From Flammula alnicola (Eukaryota > Basidiomycota > Agaricomycetes > Agaricales > Strophariaceae): a DNA stretch of 12,228 nt. The notes beneath the pieces were generated by a model, which ran no database searches, was not told where the DNA came from, and was given only the letters and a program-made list of their open reading frames with translations. The stretch covers positions 1-12,228 of the forward strand of contig JADNRV010000822.1 in assembly GCA_015499995.1 (NCBI GenBank), in the 5' to 3' direction. The translations under genes were made by a program, and so were the position numbers. Positions 1 to 8,082 of the stretch are shown in pieces. Within the stretch, counting starts at the first letter, position 1, and every line of letters starts with the position of its first letter.

Positions 1-177
1 TGGGAGCTCGACCTCGAGGGCGAGACCTTGTCTTTCTTTTCTGGGTATCGGTCGGGCAGACCGGACGAAGATCCTGTAAGAAAGGTTCACGCTGCGCTCC
101 TTCGGCACGGATTTGCGATGGAAGGAATTGACTTGCTTTGGTGTAGATGGCAAGCGTTCAGATTATATGAAAATTAA
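1..177 (+). CDS. 3' end of an unrecognised protein gene (partial)
   Basis: Frame 1 is open from the first base to a TAA at 175-177, giving 58 residues that begin WELDLEGETLSFFSGYRSG. The composition is protein-like but I do not recognise the family. A strong donor, GTAAGA, lies at 76-81 directly after codon CCT, and a plausible branch site (TTGAC) and acceptor (GTGTAG, ending at 146) follow. If that intron is used, the protein would instead end seven codons later at a TGA at 168-170. Either way the gene ends within about 180 bases of the window edge. The start lies outside the window. It could also be chance open sequence, as 58 codons is short. Confidence 0.35.
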   Translation, partial: WELDLEGETLSFFSGYRSGRPDEDPVRKVHAALLRHGFAMEGIDLLWCRWQAFRLYEN

Positions 178-350
178 GGCAATGAGTATGTATATATCAG
201 GGTCTTCTGCGTTGCTTATAAGTAGCTTTGCACAGCCAACTTCTCGCAAGTACTTAGTTTTCCTCTCTTCCTCTTCTTACCTTTCACCCCGTTTGTCGGA
301 AATTTCCATGCCGCTTACAATGACTCTGCTTATAATCCTTCGGCAATCAA

Positions 351-530
351 TTGCAATGAACTCCGCCACACTGCACGACCTACCTAACCTCGTCAAATGG
401 CTCAGTGTAGTTTTGAAAGATCCTAATGAAAGTTATCGATCGCTAGGAAGCTGGATTGTATAAAAAATTTGGCCTTTCGTGCTTGTGTTTGCATTGCAAT
501 GGTCATTGCAAAGTTTTAAGTTCATTGCAA
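351..530. promoter_or_regulatory. Cluster of four ATTGCAA motifs
   Basis: ATTGCAA occurs on the + strand at 493-499, 505-511 and 524-530, and its reverse complement TTGCAAT at 351-357. The copy at 493 extends to the palindrome ATTGCAAT (493-500). About 0.02 matches to a given 7-mer would be expected in 180 bases counting both strands, so four is a clear excess. The palindromic core resembles a bZIP or C/EBP-type half-site. The binding protein is unknown, and the cluster lies over 1 kb upstream of the nearest start codon. Confidence 0.35.
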
Positions 531-1218
531 CTCGCTTGTGATCCCGGCCGGCCATTTTCGGCATCAGAACCTTTGCAAGGCACTTCGGATTTTTCCGACA
601 GTGCATCCTCAGGCTCCCGGACATGGAAACTTGCGACATTGGTCGGCCGAGGTCTACCTAACACGTTGTCGGTCGGTTGTTGACTCTTCGTCTCGGTCAT
701 TCCCTTTAATCAAGCCTTTTTTCTAGTGTTCTTCTCAAGCTCCGTCTCTCGCCCGCTGAACGCCCCGTGAGTAGATAAGATTCAGGCTTCCACCGGAATG
801 AGCCCGAGTAAAAATTGCAACCGACAACATTTCGACTACTTACATAGTCGTCGGAAGCCTCGCACCGAGGTCCCTCCATCCCATCAAGTCTGCTTTGACA
901 GTTCTGCGCGCCCAATAGCTTGTTTTTGAGTTTCTGTATCGTAAGTTTAGAATGCTCGGCGCGTCTATAATCTAGCAAGGAACATCTTAGATAAGAATCA
1001 AAAGCAGATGATCAGCCTTGCGATGGGTCTGCGATTCCGAATTGGCATTGTTCACACGACCATCATACGGTACCATCCTGAGAACAGACTGGAAAGAGAG
1101 GTAAAGAAAAGAGGGTGAGAGTTATAAGATTAGATAACGGGTGAAGCTTTGAAGACTAGATCCGAGGGATCAGAAAATGGTAATCGTTGCCTCGTTCAAC
1201 AACCAACAACACAATAGG

Positions 1219-1352
1219 ACGCGTTGACAACGAGACACGACCAGTTTAGACGAGCATCGACGACGAGGCGACCAGAGGACGGGAGTCGACTGAAGCAACG
1301 GGCAGAGTCAGATATCGGGTTGTGGGTCATACTTTACTTCTTTCTAACGCGT
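1219..1352. promoter_or_regulatory. Two ACGCGT (MluI cell-cycle box) motifs
   Basis: The palindrome ACGCGT is present at 1219-1224 and 1347-1352, about 350 and 220 bases upstream of the start at 1570. In ascomycete yeasts this hexamer is the core binding site of MBF (Mbp1/Swi6), which drives G1/S transcription, and basidiomycetes have related APSES factors. That it regulates this gene is inference from motif and position. Confidence 0.35.
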
Positions 1353-1431
1353 GTGCTCAACATGAGGCAGTCAGGGCTTTCCCGTGCAAACTGTGATTAC
1401 GCAGAGAGGGGGAAAGCCTCGCGCACGCACA

Positions 1432-1530
1432 ACCCCCTTCCATCTGCTGACCTAAATCTCTCCTTCGCTCTCTCCCCCACATACCTACCTCCCCCCGCAC
1501 TCCGCGCCCTACCCACCCACAAATCACAGC
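1432..1530 (+). promoter_or_regulatory. C/T-rich tract upstream of the start codon
   Basis: This stretch of about 100 bases is overwhelmingly C and T on the coding strand, with runs such as CTCTCTCCCCCACATACC and CTACCTCCCCCC. It ends about 40 bases before the ATG at 1570. Pyrimidine-rich tracts of this kind are common next to transcription start sites in filamentous fungi, so transcription may begin in or just after it. Exact start sites cannot be read from sequence. Confidence 0.45.
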
Positions 1531-1569
1531 CCCATCCACTTCTATCAAGCCCAAGCTGGCCGATATTCG

Positions 1570-4500
1570 ATGACCACACTGTCTGCACATGCCCCATCTA
1601 CAGCGACACCTCCCTCCAAATCCGATGGCGCCGATTTCGAGCCAGATGAGGAATGGAAACTGCAATTAAGGGAACGCATCGAGCTGGGGCTCAAGTCCAT
1701 GGTCCAGGACGCAAAGGACAGCCAGCTCGCAGAGCTCAAGAGGGCTCCTGTCACCCCGGAGAACAGAAAGCGCCTCGAGGACGAGTACAAGGCCGCGATG
1801 AGCAATATCAAGGCGCTCGCTAACGAGCAGTACCAGGTCGAGCTTGCCAAGGAACGCAATCAGCGCCGCTGGATCGCCGGGGCTCCTATGGCCCCCGGCT
1901 GGTCCCATTATCTGCAGGAGGAGCAGCAGAATATCATGAATAGTATCAAGCAGAGCGGCGATCAGGCTGCTGCTGCTGCTGGTCAGAAGGAGGAGCGTCA
2001 ACGTACTGCATCGAGTCCCTCTGTACATGAGCTTCCTCCTCCTGAATCCAACCCTCCTCCTCCTCACAATCAAGAGGCACGCGAGAAGCCTTCGAGAGAC
2101 CGCCGCAAGGAGCATGACCCCCCGAAGATAAGTAGTCAATACACGTCTGACCTCAACCATCCTCCTCCTGCTCCACTCCCCCAAAGGGAAGAACGTGAGA
2201 GGTCGTCTTTTTCGCTGCAAGGCGAGCGCCGCAGGTCAGATACGACGGCTAGCATCCCATCTCGTGATCGTGATCGTGAAGACCAACCCCTTCCCAGTGT
2301 CCGACGCAATGGATCTATACAAGAACGGCTCCCACTGCCTGACACCTGGATCTCACCCGACGTCGTCGACGAACCTGAGGAACTGCCCCGTCCAAACCCG
2401 CCTCGTTCGAGGCAATCCATTGATAAACCCCCTATCTCCACCCCCGATAGGCCCTGGGATGGCTCGTTGGGCCGCTCATCTGGCTCTATACGTTCTCCGT
2501 CCCTCTCCGACCGGCACAACGCCGCTCGATCTCCGCCCCAACAGCCCGAGGTGTGGAAGCCGACCGTGACGCCGCGGACGAGATCGCTGCATCCAAGCCT
2601 TACAACCACCAAGTACACCGACGGGGAAGCACGGCGAGCATCCGGTCGACAGGATCAGGATCGGGGGCGAGCATCCGCCCGACGACGGAGACGATTCCGG
2701 AGCGGGTGGACGACGACGCAGAGGAGGGAGGATCGGGCGTGCCTCGAGAGAGGCCCTACGAGCCGGAGAAGTCGCGCAAAGCCACAGCGGACAAGAAGGA
2801 GAAGCGCCCCCATACCCGCAGGGATAGTCGGCCGCCGCCTGTTGATCCTGCCCTCCGCCACGAGGAGGCGTTGGGCATGCGGTCGGCCGGACCTTCGTCG
2901 ACGACGATGCAGTATGCCACCTCTAGCTCGCCGATCAAGTCTCTCTCAAACAAGTCTTCGTTTGTTAGCACCGATGACCGAGAGCAGCGGTATCATCCTG
3001 CTGATAGACCCGCGAAACCCGCGCCGTACCTCGATGCTCGAGATCCGCATCCGCGCGACCCGCCATACGCGCACCGAGAGCCGCCGTATTCTGCGAGAGA
3101 TCGGCCTGTTCCTCCACGATCACCGTATGGGGGCGATGACAGGGACTACAACCCCCCTCCACTGTCCACGTCGCGTCCTGCGCCGCCGCGATCGCCCTAC
3201 GGCGGCGACGACAGAGACAGAGACTACCCCTCGTCTCGCGACATGCCCCCTCCGCGTCCAGCGCCGCCACGATCGCCCTATGGCGGCGACGATCGCGAGT
3301 ATAACCCTCCACCCCCGCCTCCGCTTTCGTCTTCCAGCACACGCTCTGCCCCTGCACGCCTTCCTTACGGCACCGACGACAGGGACAGGGAGTACGGCCC
3401 TGCGTACGGGCCGCCGCCGCCGCCGCCATCTGCCAGACAGTACACGCCTGGCCCGCCGCATGCGCCCATCTCGCGTAAGGGGTCGGTCAATTATGATGAG
3501 AGAGAGAGGGATCGGCGGCAGCAGTGGGAGAGAGAGGCGCCGTGGGATGATGCGCGAGATCGGGACCACCGCGAGCGGGAGAGGGAGAGGGAAGCGTATG
3601 CTAGAGACAGAGACAGGGAACGAGATCGAGAACGCGACAGAGACAGAGAGAGGGACTGGGATCGCGACCGCGACCGCGACAGAGACAGAGAACGAGAACG
3701 CGACATGTACCCCGATCCTCGCCATTACGCCTACCCAGCACGCACGGCGAGCTACCCCACCCCGCCGTCGAGCGCGAACCGGCATGGGGCGTCGTCGCAT
3801 GATTATCTCCCCATGGGCGGTGATCTGTACGACGACCGCGATGGGGTGCCGCTGCCGCGTGGGTATGGTGCGTATCGCGGCCACCCACCACCACCGCCGG
3901 ACGAGTACGAGTACCAGCGACCGGAGAGGCCGGAGAGCGTGCGCCCGATGCCGCCGCCGACGCGCCAGCCGTCGTACTCGCGCAGAGACACGCATACGCC
4001 TGCGGATAGTAGACGGATGGGTGATGGTGAGAACGGTGCGTAATTTTTTTTTTCTTTCCGCTTGTTTTTTATTCTTATGCTTTTCTTATTAATAAAAATA
4101 TGAATCCCCCTCATAACAGACCCGTACCCTCGTCAGTATCCTCCGCCTGAAGGTCTACCGCGCAGCATACCCATCCCACGACATCCGGCCGGCAGCGAAG
4201 ACGTCGGGCCGCCCCCGGCTGCCTGGCGCGAGTGGGCCGCGGAGAGCGGGCGGCGTCCACCTAACGAACGATACGACCCCGCCGCCGCCGCAGGGTACCC
4301 ACCCGCGGCCACAGCGCATCATCGTCCTCGGGGGCCGCATCGGACTAAACCGCCAAGGTACCACCCGCACCCTCACCATCATGATAGCCCGCCGTATGAC
4401 TATGTCGGTGCTGACGATGGGCATGGGCGGGAGACAGATTCGGGTTCGGAGGATGACGAGGATGACGAGGATCTTGGTGTGTTTGGGGAGGACGACGAAG

Positions 4501-6365
4501 AGGATGAGGAGGAGAGCGATGGGGTGGACGAGGAGGATGAGGAGGAGGCGGCGGACGCGGACTTGGACGTGGAGAGTGCGCGCGGGGCGGAGGAGGCGGA
4601 GCGGAAGCTGAGAGAGCAGGAGCGTGAGCTGGCGCGCTTGGCGGCTGAGGAGAAGCGCCTGGAGGAGGAGACGAGGAGGAAGGAGGAGGAGGTGAGACTG
4701 AAGGAGGAGGAAATGAAGAGGAAGGAGGAGGAGACGCGGAGGATTGAGGAGGAGATGAGGCTGAAGGAGGAGGAGGCTGCCAGGAAGGAAGAGGAGGCGA
4801 GGAAGATGAAGGAAGAAGCCAAGAAGAAGGAGGAGGAGGCCAAGAGGAAGGAGAGAGAGGTGAACAGGCGAGAACAGGAAGCGAGGAAGAAGGCCGCCGA
4901 CGCGAAGAAGCTGGAGGAGGAGGCAGGGCGAAAAGCGGAGGAGGCGAAGAGGAAAGAGGAACAGACGAGGAAGAAGGAAGAGAAATTGAGGCAGGACGCT
5001 GAGAAAACCAAGATGTTGCACCTGGAAGCGCAGAGGATCGCAGATGAAGCCAGAGAGAAACAGGAGAGGCTTAGGCAGTTGGAAGAGGAGACGCGGAAAC
5101 GAGAGGCTGAGATTCGAGAGCGAGAGGTTGCTCTATTGCGCCGCGAGGAAGAGCTGAAGCGTCGCGAGGCAGAGGCGAGGAAGAAGGAAGAAGAGGCGAA
5201 ACGGATGGAACAGGAGGCGCAACAGAAAGAGGCGGATGCTAAGCGTAAGGAGGAGCTTGCCCAGCAGAGAGAGGACGAGGCTGCTAAGCGTGAGGAGGCA
5301 CGGGTCGCGAAGGATAAGTTTCATCGTGAACAGGAGGCCAAACGGCAAACCTACCAACCTGATCCGATGATTCTACTGGACGATGACACGTTGAAAAACC
5401 TGGATCCTAAACTAGTGGAGGAGCAGGCTTATTTTCTGCAGCAGTATAAGTATCGCCAGCAAGCGGAGAACATCAAACGCAGCCGCGCTGAGCAACGCAC
5501 ACGGAACGATAGTATTGGTAATGACCAGGCCTGGCCAGGTTCCTCCTTCCCTTCTGTGTCACCTGGCACGTCTCCAGCCATGTCAAGACCGCCTCCTCAG
5601 CCTCCTCAGTTTAACGCTCCGTCACCTGCCGACAGAAACAGCGGTACTTCCTCCTGGAGCGCGCCTGGATCAGCTTGGTCGACCTCCACAAAGCCAACTT
5701 CCGTTCCCTCTCCAACGACTCCTCGTCCACCTAGTAATGCTGCGCCGCCCAACAAACCAACGACTAGCATCCCGTCACAAGGGAAGCCCCGGACTGGATC
5801 TGTCAGTTCGGGCACGTATCCTACAGGTGCCTCGCCTCATGCCGCTTCTGGCTTCTCTGAAAGCGATTGGTCACGTCGACATGCAGAGTTTACGAACAAC
5901 CAACAGGAGAAATTCCGTCGCGAGCAAGAAAAAATCGAGGCCGACATTCAGATGCGGTCTGCTGGTAAACCTCTGTCACGCGAGGAAATGCAACGGGTGT
6001 TCGAGAGACACGAACGGCTCTGGACACAGCTGCCCCACGGCTCGGAGCTGACTTGGAATGATTTCCCATGGCCTATGGCGAAGACGCCTTCTACTCCTGA
6101 GGACATTTCCTCTGCTCTCATTGGCGCGTATATGCAATCTCCATGCTGGCCTGACAAGGAGAAGTCCAAGACGACCAAGGATCGCATCAAGGAGCATATG
6201 AAAAGATGGCATCCGGATCGATTCGAGACTAAGCTCTTGCCGAAGGTCGTGGACAGCGAGCAGGAAAAGGTGAAGCAGGGTGCGGGCAATGTGGCGAGAT
6301 ATCTCAGTGATCTCTTGCGGAAGGAGAACGAGAACAGTAGTAGTAGTAACATATTCGGTGACTGA
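1570..6365 (+). CDS. Large disordered coiled-coil protein with C-terminal J-like (HPD) module
   Basis: Model: exon 1 1570 to about 2550-2582, exon 2 to 4035, exon 3 4120-6365, about 1,559 aa. The start gives MTTLSAHAPSTATPPSK, then a charged helical block containing FEPDEEWKLQLRERIE and GAPMAPGW (residues 20-115). Pro/Ser/Arg-rich disorder follows, then PPRSPYGG repeats (about 501-600), an RD/RE block (652-701), an acidic stretch (919-963), a long Lys/Glu/Arg helix (969-1220), a Ser/Pro linker (about 1272-1382) and a folded-looking C-terminus. The latter contains RWHPDRF, with HPD at 1509-1511 between predicted helices. HPD is the J-domain signature for Hsp70 contact; the surrounding sequence also recalls the C-terminus of animal NFKBIL1. 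No transmembrane segment or signal peptide is visible. The molecular role is unknown; a scaffold or RNA/chromatin-associated co-chaperone is a guess. Frame changes near 2551-2582 (see that entry). Existence of the gene is near certain; function is not. Confidence 0.85.
2551..2582 (+). other. Unresolved frame switch inside the large gene
   Basis: Protein-like sequence runs in frame 1 up to about SPPQQPEVWKPTVTP, then continues in frame 3 from about DEIAASKPYNHQVHRRG. No standard intron fits. Options: (a) a 32-nt GTGTGG...GAG intron at 2551-2582, which restores frame exactly but is shorter than any other intron here; (b) a 47-nt intron at 2499-2545 with a poor GTCCCT donor; (c) a one-base deletion in the GC-rich run near 2571-2580, either a sequencing or assembly error or a real mutation. 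Option (c) gives the smoothest protein join. If the shift is real, translation would run on in a nonsense Arg-rich frame to 4092. Confidence 0.6.
3102..3395 (+). repeat. Four tandem PPRSPYGGDDRD-type protein repeats
   Basis: Four imperfect copies start at 3102, 3174, 3255 and 3342 in the large gene. Each reads roughly Arg-Pro-Ala-Pro-Pro-Arg-Ser-Pro-Tyr-Gly-Gly-Asp-Asp-Arg-Asp, then a Tyr about three residues on, followed by a Pro-rich spacer of variable length. Copy spacing is 72, 81 and 87 bases. The last copy is the most diverged (ARLPYGTDDRD). The Arg-Ser-Pro-Tyr core could be a phosphorylation or binding motif; this is inference. Confidence 0.8.
3555..3704 (+). repeat. Arg-Asp/Arg-Glu mixed-charge block
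   Basis: Fifty codons in the large gene encode almost only Arg alternating with Asp or Glu, with single interruptions (His, Ala-Tyr-Ala, Trp). At DNA level this is a degenerate GAGACAGA/GACCGC repeat. Arg-rich mixed-charge blocks are known to promote nuclear-speckle association and condensation in animal proteins; applying that here is inference. Confidence 0.85.
4036..4119 (+). other. Intron of the large gene
   Basis: The donor is GTGCGT at 4036-4041 and the acceptor is ATAACAG ending at 4119. Removing 84 bases keeps frame 3 and joins codon GAC across the junction, after which the frame is open to 6365 through a plausible Pro/His/Asp-rich sequence. The intron starts with a long T run, is AT-rich unlike its GC-rich flanks, and is longer than the others in this window. 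The TAA at 4041-4043 lies in frame and overlaps the donor, so an unspliced message terminates at once. Confidence 0.85.
4590..5346 (+). repeat. Polypurine tract encoding a charged helix of about 250 residues
   Basis: The coding strand is dominated by A and G, and is nearly pure purine in parts of about 4640-4860. It encodes seven-residue units such as KEEEAKR or RKEEETR with few hydrophobics, becoming more Leu-containing towards the end. The translation has no Pro or Gly helix breakers apart from a Gly in EEAGRKAEE. It should form a coiled coil or a single charged alpha-helix about 35 nm long. The repeat presumably grew by slippage of GAGGAG units. Confidence 0.85.
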
Positions 6366-7435
6366 GGGAGGGGGGAGACGAATCTGACGCAATGTATGAT
6401 TGTACTCACCTGAATTTTTTCTATGTAGCTTGTCATCATGTACCATACCCATCTATCCAATGTATGAATAACCGCCCACGGAATATATATATCACTTCTA
6501 GTATTCGTCCGTTGTGCGTTGGAGATCCCGTTTCGCTGGTTAGCCTGAGGACATGTCTCCTCCAGAGCTCCATACCTCCTTAGTGATGAATAGTTTGTTA
6601 ATCGATGGCTGTTGGGGCTCTGGGAAATGGGTGTTGTAGGCTATATCTCCTGCTGAATCCGACTTCGGGCTCCCGCCTCGATCCCGCCTCCAGCACTTCT
6701 GAAGACTATGGGGATAGATTAGAACATACCTCCTTCAGTCATTCAACCTTCGTTGGGGTTTGGAATACTCCAGGCACAGCGAGTTATGGTGGGTCGGATG
6801 AAAGTCTGTAGGGTTATTACAGTCGCAAGTACCGCATTCTACTGACTCATCTGCCACAGACCCTGCCTAGGACATGGAGTCAGTATTCAAGCGGAGGAAT
6901 GGCGACGGCCCGATGGCAGACAGGTTGACAAGGGCATTCTCAGTTTGGACACAAGCTTCACATCTGATAATTCGGCGATCCAAGTATAACTCGTAAAAGC
7001 ATTACATAGGAGATGATTTATGGGGAAGTACCCATTTTCTCGGATCACCTCTGCAAATTATAGGCTGACCTAGTTTTAGTTGGGTACATGTACATCGCAG
7101 ACAACCTGACTCCTGGGCAAAGGGTATACATAATTGCGGCACGCCGCTTTGATTTTAAAAATGTTCTACACGGCGAAATATGTAGACCTTCTAAGATACT
7201 CACTTATAGACTATCTATAGGTGAGGAAACCAAAAAGCTATATTCGAGAGATTCAGTACCAGGATATTGGCAGCAAATGTCATGAATCGAAAGACATTAG
7301 GAAGACGAGCACACATCAAGTTGAAGTACCTGATTCTGCTTCCGTGTACTTACAATTTGACGTTTCTCCCTTCTATTTATCCTGAGTTCCCCCAGGGGTT
7401 GTGAAGATTTCAGTGCAACGGGCGCCAACGACGAA
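6366..7435. other. Intergenic stretch, nothing convincing seen
   Basis: After the TGA at 6363-6365 there is no convincing gene. The open frames here are short (under 70 codons) with no recognisable protein content, and the minus strand carries none longer than this. The first 100-150 bases presumably hold the 3' untranslated region and polyadenylation site of the large gene. A TATATATATC run lies at about 6484-6493. TGACTCA at 6843-6849 and GAGTCA nearby at about 6877 match the Gcn4/CPC1-type site, possibly by chance. I found no terminal inverted repeats or target duplication suggesting a transposon. Confidence 0.55.
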
Positions 7436-7509
7436 GTTTGAACGTTTGAACAGGGATCGGCGGACATAATCTAATCTAATCTAATCTCCTTGATCTAATC
7501 TATGTAATC
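7436..7509. repeat. Small tandem-repeat cluster (GTTTGAAC x2, TAATC x6)
   Basis: GTTTGAAC is perfectly duplicated head to tail at 7436-7451. Fifteen bases later TAATC occurs four times in tandem at 7467-7486, with further copies at 7496-7500 and 7505-7509. The array sits about 600 bases upstream of the permease start. It may be a microsatellite or a set of binding sites; TAATC is also a homeodomain core (GATTA on the other strand). Confidence 0.7.
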
Positions 7510-8082
7510 TAAGTGATCACACGCTGCCATGTCACCATCTGCTGATTTCGAAATTCGGGGTTTCCTTTCGTTTCCTCTGGTCTAAGAACTCTCACCAAAC
7601 TCTCACTTCTTGGAATTTTTGGTTGACATTGCACACACAGCTATTTCTGTCGATAATCTCCCGATGCAGTGAAAATGGACTTTCGAACACCTGGCAATAT
7701 TTGGTCAGCCTCCTTACATGGCCGGACGTCTGCCCAGCATTTTGACATTCACGGTTCACTGACAAACCATCTCTGTTGGCTCGAGCAAACGACTGAGAAC
7801 ACTACTTCCACTTGGGCACTACGACTACGCTTGAAAGGGATTCCGCGGGCTCGTGATCATTCCATTTAATACCTTTGATCTTACACGATGATAAGCCCAT
7901 GCTGGAAGGGCAACGATACTGTTATCTTTCCATTCACGAGGCTGCCAAGTTCCACCAATGTTGTCCTTGATGGAGCTTGAGATGCTTGAGAAAAGTGGTT
8001 CTATTCACACGCCGCCGAAGGCCAAAATACACTGCCCAGTTCTCTTGCTATCTTGAAAATCCTCCCTCGTTCCATTTACTCA
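7510..8082. promoter_or_regulatory. Promoter region of the permease, with GATA-type and CCAAT sites
   Basis: HGATAR sites, the binding motif of fungal nitrogen GATA factors (AreA/Nit2 type), occur as CGATAA at 7651-7656, TGATAA at 7889-7894, and on the minus strand at 7922-7927 (TTATCT) and 8048-8053 (CTATCT). About 1.3 would be expected by chance over the same span. A CCAAT box lies at 7955-7959, about 125 bases before the ATG. Nitrogen control of purine/cytosine uptake genes is known in Aspergillus; its operation here is inference. A frame open at about 7669-7869 has no recognisable content. Confidence 0.4.

Larger units (their letters stand above)
178..1569. other. Intergenic and promoter region of the large coiled-coil gene
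   Basis: About 1.4 kb with no convincing coding sequence. Both strands carry only short open frames (under 145 codons) without recognisable protein content. I see no tRNA-like B box and no rRNA. It holds a cluster of ATTGCAA motifs (351-530), two ACGCGT boxes (1219-1224 and 1347-1352) and a C/T-rich tract (about 1432-1530), each listed separately. It probably contains the 3' untranslated region of the upstream gene and the promoter and 5' leader of the gene starting at 1570. Confidence 0.6.

Noticed and set aside
2195..2569. Frame-2 open frame of 124 codons within the large gene
   Set aside because: It has no better protein content than frame 1, where the sense protein is continuous through this part.
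3120..3995. Minus-strand open frame of 291 codons
   Set aside because: It is antisense to the repeat and RD/RE regions. Its Arg/Val-rich content mirrors the sense repeats, with no recognisable domain or gene context.
2590..4092. Frame-1 continuation of the large gene as one uninterrupted 840-residue protein
   Set aside because: After about 2590 the frame-1 translation becomes near-random Arg/Thr/Met-rich sequence, while frame 3 carries clear repeats and joins cleanly to the downstream exon. The frame-1 tail is a shadow produced by GC-rich repetitive DNA.
4155..5021. Minus-strand Leu-rich and Ser-rich open frames (288 and 203 codons)
   Set aside because: They are the antisense of the GAGGAG-type coiled-coil repeat, which reads as poly-Leu or poly-Ser in other frames. 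The Leu-rich product could be mistaken for a membrane protein.
6392..7869. Short + strand open frames (62-68 codons) in the long intergenic region
   Set aside because: There is no recognisable protein content and no splice arrangement that joins them into a longer product. They are compatible with chance.
6366..8082. Transposon or LTR remnant
   Set aside because: I looked for terminal inverted repeats, TG...CA LTR ends, target duplications and transposase-like or reverse-transcriptase-like residues and saw none. Short tandem repeats alone do not support a mobile element.
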